From: Carboxylicivirga sp.
Lineage (GTDB): Bacteria > Bacteroidota > Bacteroidia > Bacteroidales > Marinilabiliaceae
Reading direction: 5' to 3'
Length of the DNA: 60,892 nucleotides
Assembly (NCBI GenBank): GCA_025210475.1
Contig: JAOARW010000071.1
Coordinates: 1-60,892 of the forward strand
The notes under the pieces are model-generated. The model had not been told where the DNA came from, searched no databases, and worked only from the letters and a program-made list of their open reading frames with translations. Of the stretch, positions 17,478 through 25,191 are shown in pieces. The position numbers and the translations under genes are program-made. Position 1 is the stretch's first letter; each line of letters opens with the position of its first letter.

Positions 17478-18970
17478 TTATCTCGCCTCATTACCTGATT
17501 TGAATTCATCAAGCATTGCATTTAATTCTTTTGCAATTTCAGGATGCTGATCAAGCAGGTTATTTTTTTCTGCCACATCCTTCTTAAGATTATATAATTG
17601 CTGATTTGGCATGCCTTCGAACTGATTTTCATACAAACTCCAGCCGCCGGAACCTTTGGCGTCAATTAATTTCCACTCTCCCTTGCGAACAGCAAAAGTA
17701 CCATTGATGGAATGGTGTACTAAGGATGTTCGAAGGGCTTCTTTTGATTGTTCTTTATTAATGGCTGACAGAAATGAATAGCTATCGCTGGCCGATGTTG
17801 GGGTTTTCTGGCCGGAAAGTTCAGCACAGGTAGCCATCAAATCGGTTGAGCAAAGTAACTGGTTGGTTTCTGTTTTCGCATCAATTTTATTAGGCCAGCT
17901 TACAATGTACGGAACTCTGTGTCCACCTTCCCAGGCGTCAGATTTCATACCACTGTAGTTGGCGTTGGCAAAGTGTTTAAATTGCTCCTTATCAGAAGGA
18001 ATCCAGTGGGAGCCATTGTCTGATGTAAAAACAACAATGGTATTTTTATCCAATCCTTTTTGCTTTAAAGCATTCATAACTTGTCCAACCACGTCATCGG
18101 TCATTGCAACAAAATCGCCATACACCCCTGCTTCAGAGCGGCCTTCAAATTCTTTTGATGGTAGCCATGGGGTATGAGGAGAGGTTAGGGGGAAGTACAA
18201 AAAGAAAGGTTGTTTGGCATCTCTCGATTCGATATAAGCAATGGCTTTATCTGTTAGGTTCTGAAGAACGGTGTTGTGATCAAAGTCGTCGGCTACATCA
18301 CCTCTGCGATACCACATGCCACGAGCCCGTTCATCCTTAAAATAAGGAGCTTCTTTAGAAACCGGAGCCGTCGCCTGATCGTTTTCAAGATATACATAAG
18401 GGGCAATGTCCAATGACGCCGGAATGATGTAAGAGTAATCAAAGCCAACATCGCCCGGGCCACCACCCACACGAGCCGCATAGTCAACATTGTTTGTGTT
18501 TTCAATGTCCCATAAATTGCCACCTTCAAACAAGGGCTTAGTTGCATCTTTCTTTTGCCAGTTTAGTCCCAAGTGCCATTTGCCAACGCAAGCTGTGTGG
18601 TAGTTGGCATTTTTTAAGAGCTGTGCTACCGTCATTACGCTATCTTCAATCAATGCAGGTTCATGACCTACCAGTACACCGCTTTTAAGTCGGCTTCTAA
18701 AACAATACCTGCCGGTTAAGGTCCCATACCTGGTAGGGTGCAAACCGCCGAGTTACTGTGGGCATCGGTAAAATTAAGGCCATTCTCGACCAATCGATCC
18801 AGATGGGGCGTTGGTATTTTAGAGTCTGTGTTCAAGGCTTTAATATCTCCATAGCCCATGTCGTCGGCTAAAATGTAAACAATGTTTGGTAAATCTTCTT
18901 TTTTTTGTTTCTGACAGCTGATTAAGAGCGGTACAAAAATGATTAGGAGTTTTAATAAATTTAGGTTCAT
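17478..18970 (-). pseudogene. Sulfatase lipoprotein gene with frameshift in the catalytic motif
   Basis: An arylsulfatase-family (S1) gene split into two frames. The N-terminal part (from ATG 18970) has a lipobox (LLISC) and the metal-binding PNIVYILADDMGYGD motif. The C-terminal part begins PTRYGTLTGRY and continues through VGKWHLG, SPHTPW and FTSDNGSH. The break is in the formylglycine motif. The expected Cys-Thr-Pro-Thr-Arg is read as Cys-Thr-Leu-Pro because the plus strand has GGG at 18736-18738 where GGGG would restore one 497-residue reading frame. All other family motifs look intact, so this is either a very recent inactivation, a homopolymer contingency switch, or a sequencing error. 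A restored protein would be a Cys-type sulfatase needing an anSME maturase, which is not present here. Confidence 0.85.
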
Positions 18971-18997
18971 CGCGATATATGATTTGTAAATAAGCAA

Positions 18998-19313
18998 AGC
19001 TAATCAAGTTATCTTCCTGAGGGGAGGGCATATGTTATTTTGATGGGGAATATTGTTGAAATTTAAATTCTATTATTCAATAAATATATTGAATGTTGGA
19101 ATAAATAGTACTTTTGTCCGCTGTAATTGTAATAATCTGAGTTTGATTTAGATTTTAGAACTCAGAATTAGACCAAGTGGGAGCCCTTTATAAATAGCAA
19201 TTTACTTCGTATAATGACTTTGGAGTTGTTCTCTATTACTTCATACCTTATACTGGTAAATTACTATTCAGAAGCGGACTGAGATTAAATTTAATGAGGA
19301 ACTCAGGTTAAAA
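18998..19313. other. Divergent region with long leader of the ArsR operon
   Basis: The region between the divergent sulfatase and ArsR-rhodanese genes holds the palindrome and promoter listed separately, then about 190 bases of leader (19124-19313) before the ArsR ATG. No riboswitch fold or short ORF was recognised in the leader. A second promoter within it cannot be excluded. Confidence 0.5.
19075..19116 (+). promoter_or_regulatory. Palindromic operator overlapping promoter of ArsR-rhodanese operon
   Basis: ATTCAATA (19075-19082) and TATTGAAT (19087-19094) form a perfect 8-base inverted repeat around AATA. TTG at 19089-19091 and TACTTTTG at 19109-19116 (17-base spacing) resemble a Bacteroidota -33/-7 pair, so the palindrome covers the -33 element. 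An ATTC...GAAT core is typical of sulfur-responsive ArsR-family operators, although the spacing here (12) differs from the 8 of SqrR/BigR sites. Autoregulation by the ArsR-rhodanese protein is inferred. Confidence 0.55.
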
Positions 19314-19970
19314 ATGGAAAGATCAGAATTTAAAATATCCATGTTTGAAGGATTGGCAAGATTATTAAAGGCTTTGTCAAATCCCATTCGTTTAGAAATA
19401 CTGGAAATCTTAAGTCAGGGTGAGAATACGGTAGAAAGTATTGTTGGGCTTACCAATCAAACGGTTGCAAATGTATCGCAGCACTTACAGGTTCTTAAAA
19501 CCAACAATGTCGTACGAAGCCGAAAGGTGGGGCGTTATGTCTATTACTCCGTTTATGATGATAAATTACTTGCATTATACCACCATATCACTAATTATGG
19601 AACAAGTGAGATTGCCGATTTGGAGAGAAATTTAATGCGTCAGCGAAAAGAATCGAACTCTTTAAATGCAGTTAGTCTTTCGGAGTTGGATATTATGGTT
19701 GCACAAAACAATGTGGTTTTACTCGATGTTCGGCCTTATGCCGAATACGACAATGATCACATTACCGGAGCTGTGTCCATGCCCGTTGATGAAATACTAA
19801 AACGACTGAAAGAGTTATCTAAAAAGAGTGAAATTGTAGCTTATTGCAGGGGGCCGTTTTGTGTTTTAGCAGATGAGGCGGTTAGTATTTTGCAGAAAGC
19901 CGGTTATAAGGTTCGTCGATTGGATAAGGGTTATCCCGAGTGGAAATTGCAACAACAAAAGAAACAATAA
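19314..19970 (+). CDS. ArsR-family repressor fused to a rhodanese domain
   Basis: A 218-residue fusion: winged-helix ArsR domain (about 8-100, LSNPIRLEILEILSQGE, then VANVSQHLQVLKTNNVVRSRK), linker, and a rhodanese domain (about 120-212, VVLLDVRPYAEYDNDHI) with active loop CRGPFC. Cys178 should be the persulfide-carrying residue and Cys183 a possible resolving partner. The DNA-binding domain itself contains no cysteine, so unlike SqrR/BigR the sulfur signal would have to be sensed in the rhodanese domain. It is the first gene of an operon with a cysteine desulfurase (one-base overlap, TAATG) and a DsrE-like protein. A palindromic operator overlaps the promoter. A role as a sulfane-sulfur sensor is inference. 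Confidence 0.88.
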   Translation: MERSEFKISMFEGLARLLKALSNPIRLEILEILSQGENTVESIVGLTNQTVANVSQHLQVLKTNNVVRSRKVGRYVYYSVYDDKLLALYHHITNYGTSEIADLERNLMRQRKESNSLNAVSLSELDIMVAQNNVVLLDVRPYAEYDNDHITGAVSMPVDEILKRLKELSKKSEIVAYCRGPFCVLADEAVSILQKAGYKVRRLDKGYPEWKLQQQKKQ

Positions 19971-21106
19971 TGGAAAACTATATTTACCTCGATTATAATG
20001 CTACAACACCGGTTGATCGGGAAGTGCTTGAGGCTATGTTGCCTTGTTTGAGTCAACAGTTTGGTAACCCGTCCAGTAATTACCCTCTTGGTCAGCAGGC
20101 TTATAAAGCTATTCAGCAGGCACGTGAGCAGGTGGGGGCACTGATTAATGTATCAGCCGATGAAATTGTTTTTACAAGTGGAGGCACCGAATCAAATAAC
20201 CTGGCTATTCTTGGTGTGGCTTATGCGAATCAAAGCAAAGGCAAGCACATTATCACGTCATCAATTGAGCATCCTGCAGTCATAAACGTTTGCAAATTCC
20301 TTGAGTCGAAAGGCTGGGAAGTGACTTATTTACCAGTTGATAAAAACGGAAGAGTAAATCCGGAAGATGTCGAAGAAACGATAAGGCCCGATACGGTTTT
20401 GGTTTCGATTATGCATGCCAATAATGAAGTAGGCACCATTCAGGAAATAAAGAAGATTGGAGAAATTACCTCGCAGAATAATGTGCTGTTTCATACCGAT
20501 GCTGCTCAGTCGCTGGGTAAAATTGAAACGCAGGTTGATTTGTTTCATGTGGATTTACTGAGCATTGCCGGACATAAATTGTATGCGCCCAAAGGAGTTG
20601 GGGCTTTGTATGTGAAGAAAGGGGTTCATTTGCAAAATATAACATGGGGTGCCAGTCAGGAGAAAGGTCTTAAGCCGGGAACCGAGAATGTAGCACACAT
20701 TGTGGCTTTGGGCAAGGCATGCGAACTGGCAAGGCAGCAACTAAAAGTGAGTCAGGATCATTTACTGGCCATGAAAATGCAATTATTGAATGGGCTAAAA
20801 GTTCATCTGGACAATGTTTGGGTGCATGGGCAGCCAGAAATGTGTTTGCCAAACACTTTGAGTATGGCTATTGAAGGGGTGTCGGCTTTTCATTTGGCCG
20901 AAAAATTAAGCTCAAAAGTGGCGATTTCAACCGGCTCGGCCTGCCATGCCAACACAATCAATGTATCATCTGTATTAAAAGCCATGCAGGTTGACGAAAA
21001 ACGGGCATTAAGCACTGTACGTCTCTCTGTTGGAAAATACACCACCAGGGAAGAAATAGATCGGGCAGTCAGTGAAATAGTGAAAGCAGTAACGGAATTA
21101 AAATAA
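19970..21106 (+). CDS. Cysteine desulfurase (NifS/IscS class)
   Basis: A PLP enzyme that converts cysteine to alanine and an enzyme-bound persulfide. The 378-residue product from ATG 19970 starts with YLDYNATTPVD. It binds PLP through Lys203 (IAGHKLYAPKG) and carries the catalytic Cys325 in STGSACHAN; other class motifs are TSGGTESNN, SSIEHPA and HTDAAQS. An upstream in-frame start at 19940 would overlap the ArsR gene by 31 bases; the TAATG junction favours 19970. It is not next to iscU, sufB or similar scaffolds. With an ArsR-rhodanese sensor before it and a DsrE-like sulfur carrier after it, a role in making or handling sulfane sulfur rather than housekeeping Fe-S assembly is suggested by context only. 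Confidence 0.92.
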   Translation: MENYIYLDYNATTPVDREVLEAMLPCLSQQFGNPSSNYPLGQQAYKAIQQAREQVGALINVSADEIVFTSGGTESNNLAILGVAYANQSKGKHIITSSIEHPAVINVCKFLESKGWEVTYLPVDKNGRVNPEDVEETIRPDTVLVSIMHANNEVGTIQEIKKIGEITSQNNVLFHTDAAQSLGKIETQVDLFHVDLLSIAGHKLYAPKGVGALYVKKGVHLQNITWGASQEKGLKPGTENVAHIVALGKACELARQQLKVSQDHLLAMKMQLLNGLKVHLDNVWVHGQPEMCLPNTLSMAIEGVSAFHLAEKLSSKVAISTGSACHANTINVSSVLKAMQVDEKRALSTVRLSVGKYTTREEIDRAVSEIVKAVTELK

Positions 21107-21117
21107 AAACAGATAGT

Positions 21118-21438
21118 ATGAAGCTGGGAATTATAATTGAAACAAAAGAATATGAAAAGGCCTGGAATGCCTTTCGCTTTGCAGTTACTGCAATTAAGCG
21201 CAAACACGATGTTAAAGTATTTCTGATGGGTGAGGCTGTTGAATGCGAAGGTTTAACGCATGCGAAATACAATGTGGATGAGCAGTTAAAAACATTTGTG
21301 GCGGCAGGAGGCGAGCTATTAGCCTGTGGTACATGTCTTAAATCAAGACAATTGGACGAAAGTGCGGCTTGCCCTATATCCACCATGATTGATTGCGTTG
21401 AAATGGTTGAATGGGCCGATAAAACCGTGACTTTTTAA
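21118..21438 (+). CDS. DsrE-family small sulfur-carrier-like protein
   Basis: A 106-residue protein of the DsrE/TusD fold: it starts KLGIIIETKEYEKAWNAFRFA and has the VFLMGEAVEC strand-turn and a cysteine-containing loop LLACGTCLKSR (Cys70 and Cys73) where DsrE/TusD proteins carry their active cysteine. Other cysteines are 43, 85 and 93. It starts 11 bases after the cysteine desulfurase stop, so it is probably the immediate persulfide acceptor. The CxxC arrangement differs from classic TusD (single Cys), so a redox or metal role is an alternative. Confidence 0.82.
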   Translation: MKLGIIIETKEYEKAWNAFRFAVTAIKRKHDVKVFLMGEAVECEGLTHAKYNVDEQLKTFVAAGGELLACGTCLKSRQLDESAACPISTMIDCVEMVEWADKTVTF

Positions 21439-21597
21439 AACTTTATCATCGATTATAAGAATGGGGTAAAGTTGTTAATGCCTTATTGATTAGTTGTTAC
21501 AGGGTTTACTCTATTAATCTTCTAGGTTTTTCCGGTTTATCTTTTATCAAGCCGGGCAAAACTTCTATTTTTGTGTCGCAAAGAACATTAATTAACT
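21439..21597 (+). promoter_or_regulatory. Spacer with promoter of cysteate synthase
   Basis: A TATTTTTG -7-type box lies at 21567-21574, 24 bases before the ATG at 21598. A clear -33 TTG is lacking. This suggests the cysteate synthase gene has its own transcription start, separate from the ArsR/desulfurase/DsrE operon. No terminator hairpin was recognised after the DsrE gene. Confidence 0.45.
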
Positions 21598-22905
21598 ATG
21601 AATAAAGAATTCAAAGCAACCCCATACAAGCTGGAATCTGTTAAAAGCGGAAATCAGTTTGAAGATGCGGGGTGGACGCTTGATGCGCCCAATGAGCATG
21701 AATGTAGCTTGGTCAGGGCCATTTATGAAAAAAAGCAAATTGAAGTAAAGGATCCGTCGTATGGCGTATTTCGATTTGCCGACTGGTTGCCGGTTCACAA
21801 GATGCTCGAAGGATCATCGGCTCCGGTGACTTATAAAAGTGAAGGTTTGGCCAAACACCTTGGCTTAACAAATTTATACATCACATTTAGCGGCTATTGG
21901 CCCGAAAAAGGAGCTAATTTCCGTACCTGCTCGTTTAAAGAAACCGAAGCTTACTCGGTGGGCGGACGATTAAAAACAGACGATGGGACCATTTTAGTAG
22001 TGGCATCAGCCGGTAATACAGCCCGTGCTTTTGCCCGTGTTTGTTCCGATAATAATATTCCCTTGTTACTTTGTGTACCCGAAGATAACATCAACGCCAT
22101 GTGGTTCGATGAGCCAATTAAGGATAACGTTAAGTTGGTTGTTACCAAATCGGGTAGCGATTATTTCGATGCCATTCACTTGTCGAACATGGCTTGCGAA
22201 TTGGATGGATTCGTAGCCGAGGGAGGTGCTAAAAATGTGGCACGTCGCGATGGAATGGGAACAACGACCTTATCGGCGGTGACTACCATCGGCGAAATTC
22301 CGAAATATTACTTTCAGGCGGTAGGAAGCGGAACAGGTGCTATTGCTGCCTGGGAGGCCAATAAGCGTTTGATCGAAGATGGTCGTTTTGGTAGCCATTT
22401 TATGAAGTTGATGGTGTCGCAAAACATTCCTTTTTTACCAATTCACGATGCCTGGAAAGCCCAATCGCGCAAAATGTTGCCTTTGGATGATGATGTAGCG
22501 CGTAAGCAGGTGGAAACCATCGATGCCAAAGTGCTTTCGAACCGCAAACCGCCGTATGCCATATTTGGTGGCTTGTACGATGCCATGAAAGAAGCGGGTG
22601 GCGATGTGCTGGCAGCAACCAACGAAGCAGCGGCTGAGGCAGCATGCATCTTTGAAGAAACCGAAGGAAACGATATTCATCCTGCAGCATCAGTAGCAGT
22701 AGCAACCTTAATTCAGGCCGTTAAAGATGGTGTGGTGGAGAAGGATGATTGCATCATGCTTAATATCACCGGTGGTGGTGAAGAGCGATTTAAAAACGAA
22801 AAAGAAATAAACTATTTAAAACCAGCTCATGTATTTGATATTACACCTTCGATGGAAGATGTGAAAGAAGTACTTTGTGAGCTTTTCCATAAAGAAACAG
22901 TATGA
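21598..22905 (+). CDS. Cysteate synthase (PLP, threonine-synthase-like)
   Basis: The 435-residue fold-type II PLP enzyme fits the cysteate synthase family, known from Methanosarcinales and Bacteroidota. It joins O-phosphoserine with sulfite to give L-cysteate and phosphate. Visible features are YGVFRFADWLPV near 55-65, the PLP-lysine region TCSFKETEAYS (Lys114), a phosphate/PLP-binding ASAGNTARAFARV stretch and the C-terminal LNITGGGEER glycine loop. In Bacteroidota cysteate is the head-group precursor of sulfonolipids (capnine type); in methanogens it leads to coenzyme M. No sulfonolipid acyltransferase or reductase is adjacent. It overlaps the next gene by 4 bases. Threonine synthase is the main alternative, but the overall pattern favours cysteate synthase. 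Confidence 0.8.
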   Translation: MNKEFKATPYKLESVKSGNQFEDAGWTLDAPNEHECSLVRAIYEKKQIEVKDPSYGVFRFADWLPVHKMLEGSSAPVTYKSEGLAKHLGLTNLYITFSGYWPEKGANFRTCSFKETEAYSVGGRLKTDDGTILVVASAGNTARAFARVCSDNNIPLLLCVPEDNINAMWFDEPIKDNVKLVVTKSGSDYFDAIHLSNMACELDGFVAEGGAKNVARRDGMGTTTLSAVTTIGEIPKYYFQAVGSGTGAIAAWEANKRLIEDGRFGSHFMKLMVSQNIPFLPIHDAWKAQSRKMLPLDDDVARKQVETIDAKVLSNRKPPYAIFGGLYDAMKEAGGDVLAATNEAAAEAACIFEETEGNDIHPAASVAVATLIQAVKDGVVEKDDCIMLNITGGGEERFKNEKEINYLKPAHVFDITPSMEDVKEVLCELFHKETV

Positions 22906-23477
22906 GTGTAGAGAAGGAGTTAATGACGCGCAGCGGATCAAAATGCGAGTTATGTGGAAGTGAAGATAACTTAACTGTTTACCCGGTGCCTCCGGTAAAA
23001 GAGGCCGGTGCTCAGCAGAGTGTAATGGTTTGTGCAACGTGTCAGCAGCAGATCAATGAGCCGGCAAGCATGGATGCCAACCACTGGCGCTGTTTGAATG
23101 ACAGCATGTGGAGCACCGAACCGGCTGTTCAGGTGATGGCCTGGCGTTTGCTGAACCGACTAAAGGCCGACTGGACACAGGATTTATTGGATATGTTGTA
23201 CCTCGACGAGGAAACAATGGAGTGGGCCAAAGCCGATGGCGACGGACTTAGCGAGGATGAGGTAGTGAAATACATCGATAGTAATGGTGCCAAATTGCAG
23301 GCGGGCGACTCCGTGGTACTGATCAAAGATTTGAATGTGAAAGGAACCAGCTTTGTAGCCAAACGCGGAACGGCGGTTCGTAATATCATTCTTTCGCACA
23401 ACGACCCCGAACACATCGAAGGAAAAGTGAATGGCCAGCACATTTACATCCTGACAAAGTATGTGAAGAAAAACTAA
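22902..23477 (+). CDS. YjdM/PhnA-family zinc-ribbon protein
   Basis: A 191-residue protein with an N-terminal zinc ribbon (CELCGSEDN at Cys15/Cys18 and CATC near 44-47) and a C-terminal PhnA-type SH3-like barrel (about 120-190, LQAGDSVVLIKDLNVKGTSF, ending in GQHIYILTKYVKKN). The historical link to phosphonate use is not supported for the family; its function is unknown. Its ATG overlaps the stop of cysteate synthase (ATGA), so the two are translationally coupled. That coupling is the best functional hint available. Confidence 0.8.
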   Translation: MSVEKELMTRSGSKCELCGSEDNLTVYPVPPVKEAGAQQSVMVCATCQQQINEPASMDANHWRCLNDSMWSTEPAVQVMAWRLLNRLKADWTQDLLDMLYLDEETMEWAKADGDGLSEDEVVKYIDSNGAKLQAGDSVVLIKDLNVKGTSFVAKRGTAVRNIILSHNDPEHIEGKVNGQHIYILTKYVKKN

Positions 23478-23630
23478 ATAGAATTACTTGTTAAACTGTC
23501 GAATTGTTAAAACTGTCGAATTGCTGTATAGATTAAAGATAGTAGTTCAACGATTTAACAATTCCACAGTTCATCGGTTAATCAGTTCGACAGTTCGACA
23601 AATAACCACATCGACAATTCACCAAACGAT
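23478..23630. repeat. Word-like degenerate repeat tract T3
   Basis: The left part has two close copies of a TTGTTAAACTGTCGAA-type word (about 23488-23522). The right part (about 23546-23622) has the reverse-complement vocabulary: TTTAACAATTCCACAGTTC, CAGTTCGACAGTTCGACAA and TCGACAATTCACC. ACTGTCGAA on the left and TTCGACAGT on the right are exact inverted partners. The result is a loose long palindrome, too irregular for CRISPR repeats and without the T run of a terminator. Confidence 0.6.
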
Positions 23631-23636
23631 CATACC

Positions 23637-24857
23637 ATGCTCCTCAACATTGCTTTAATCATCACCCTGGCATTAGTTCTCTACTACTTATTTTCAAAAG
23701 CGAAGTTACCGGGTATTTTGGGCTTGATAGCAGCCGGTATTATTGTCGGGCCAAGTGTGCTTAACCTGGTCGATCCCGAGGTTAGCCTCTTGCTGAAAGA
23801 GCTAAAAACAGCCGCTTTAATTGTTATTCTGATCCGGGCCGGATTGGGCATTAACCGCGAAACCCTGCACAAGGTAGGTCGTCCGGCCATTAACATGAGT
23901 TTTATACCGGGGGTTATCGAAGGAAGCATTGTGATGTTAGCCGCCCATTATTTATTTGGCTTTTCGTGGGTCGAAGGTGGTATGTTGGGTTTTATTATCG
24001 CAGCCGTTTCGCCTGCTGTTGTTGTGCCCACCATGCTCGAACTGAAGGATAAAGGATTTGGTAAGAAAAAGGAAATTCCAACGCTTGTCTTGGCCGGGGC
24101 TTCCGTCGATGATGTTTTTGCCATTACTATTTTTAGTGTATTTACCGGTTTGGCAGCCGGTTCGGCCGTTAATGTCGGGCATATCCTTTGGAGTGTGCCG
24201 GCCGGTATTATTTTAGGAGCCTTAATTGGTATGGTGCTAGGTTTGGCTTTGGTGTGGTTCTTCCGAAAATTTCATATCCGCGATACCAAAAAGGTCATCA
24301 TATTTATGATTGTGGCCGTTATTTACTACGAAATAAGCGAGATGGAAAGCCTCAAAGCCATCATTCCTTTGGCAGGTCTCTTGGGTATTATGGGCATTGG
24401 TTTTATCATCCTCGAAAAATACGGAAAGCTGGCACAGCGTTTATCAGCCAAGTTTAATAAAGTGTGGGTATTGTCCGAGATATTGCTGTTTGTATACATC
24501 GGCACCGAGGTGCAGATTAATCAGCTGGATGCCTCTTTGGTAGGAACAGGGGTATTGATTTTACTGGCAGGTCTGGCTTTCCGAAGCCTGGGTGTGTGGA
24601 TCTCGTTACTGGGTACCTCGCTCAACAATAAAGAAAAGCTGTTTTGCATCATTGCCTATTGGCCCAAGGCAACCGTTCAGGCCGCCATCGGAGCTGTGCC
24701 ATTAACCCTTATTCTGGCAGGTAAGCTGGGTAATGTATCGGTCGAAGTGGGGCAGATGATTCTGGCCATGGCCGTTTTGAGCATTGTTACAACCGCACCG
24801 CTGGGAGCCATCGGTATCAAAATATTTGGCCCGAAACTGCTAAGTAAAGAGGAGTAG
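23637..24857 (+). CDS. Cation:proton antiporter (CPA family)
   Basis: A 406-residue, very hydrophobic protein with about 12 membrane segments, resembling sodium/hydrogen exchangers. Family-like signatures are GLIAAGIIVGPSVL (about 29-42), AAVSPAVVVPTMLE (122-135) and the acidic ASVDDVFAI motif (Asp158, Asp159), which is the probable cation/proton site. There is no C-terminal TrkA-N or cyclic-nucleotide domain. It follows a repeat tract and is followed by a strong terminator, so it is probably transcribed alone. Sodium versus potassium specificity cannot be told. Confidence 0.85.
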   Translation: MLLNIALIITLALVLYYLFSKAKLPGILGLIAAGIIVGPSVLNLVDPEVSLLLKELKTAALIVILIRAGLGINRETLHKVGRPAINMSFIPGVIEGSIVMLAAHYLFGFSWVEGGMLGFIIAAVSPAVVVPTMLELKDKGFGKKKEIPTLVLAGASVDDVFAITIFSVFTGLAAGSAVNVGHILWSVPAGIILGALIGMVLGLALVWFFRKFHIRDTKKVIIFMIVAVIYYEISEMESLKAIIPLAGLLGIMGIGFIILEKYGKLAQRLSAKFNKVWVLSEILLFVYIGTEVQINQLDASLVGTGVLILLAGLAFRSLGVWISLLGTSLNNKEKLFCIIAYWPKATVQAAIGAVPLTLILAGKLGNVSVEVGQMILAMAVLSIVTTAPLGAIGIKIFGPKLLSKEE

Positions 24858-24880
24858 GGGATTTCAAATGGATTTAAGAT

Positions 24881-24928
24881 AAACGGATCATCACTTTGGT
24901 TTAAATAAGGTGATGATCCGTTTTGTTT
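24881..24928 (+). terminator. Terminator after antiporter gene
   Basis: AAACGGATCATCAC (24881-24894) pairs perfectly over 14 bases with GTGATGATCCGTTT (24910-24923), followed by TGTTTT. Confidence 0.85.
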
Positions 24929-24930
24929 TA

Positions 24931-25191
24931 TACGCAATCAAGGATGATGGATGGGTTGTTGGTTATTTTTAATGATGAATCAATAGTCTAAATAGAGAAT
25001 GGATGCTTCTAATTTAAATAACTATATAACTAACTATTAAATGTATTTATATTCTAGTTAAGTTAAATAAGTAGATTATGAAATGAATACATCTAATTAA
25101 TAAATGTAGAAATCTAAATGATAAAACTAGTTATCTAAATGAGATATGTAATAAATCAAATTTAATTAAGATCGATTAAAATAATAAACGA
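24931..25191. repeat. AT-rich low-complexity spacer T5
   Basis: A very AT-rich spacer with recurring short words such as ATCTAAATGA, TTAAATAA and AACTAGTTATCTAAATGAG. It resembles the other degenerate tracts in style but has weaker internal order. No coding frame or promoter was recognised. It lies at the 3-prime end of the minus-strand dnaE. Confidence 0.35.

Noticed and set aside
17478..18997. Two separate sulfatase-related genes
   Set aside because: The two frames abut inside one catalytic motif and together make one normal-length sulfatase, so they are treated as a single broken gene.
19117..19313. Riboswitch in the long ArsR leader
   Set aside because: No recognised aptamer core or terminator/anti-terminator pairing was seen; the length alone is not evidence.
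21069..21386. Minus-strand ORF of 105 codons opposite the DsrE gene
   Set aside because: It is antisense to the conserved desulfurase-DsrE junction and has no domain pattern.
23478..23630. CRISPR-like array
   Set aside because: The repeated words vary in length and sequence, appear in both orientations, and have no constant spacer length; there are no cas genes.
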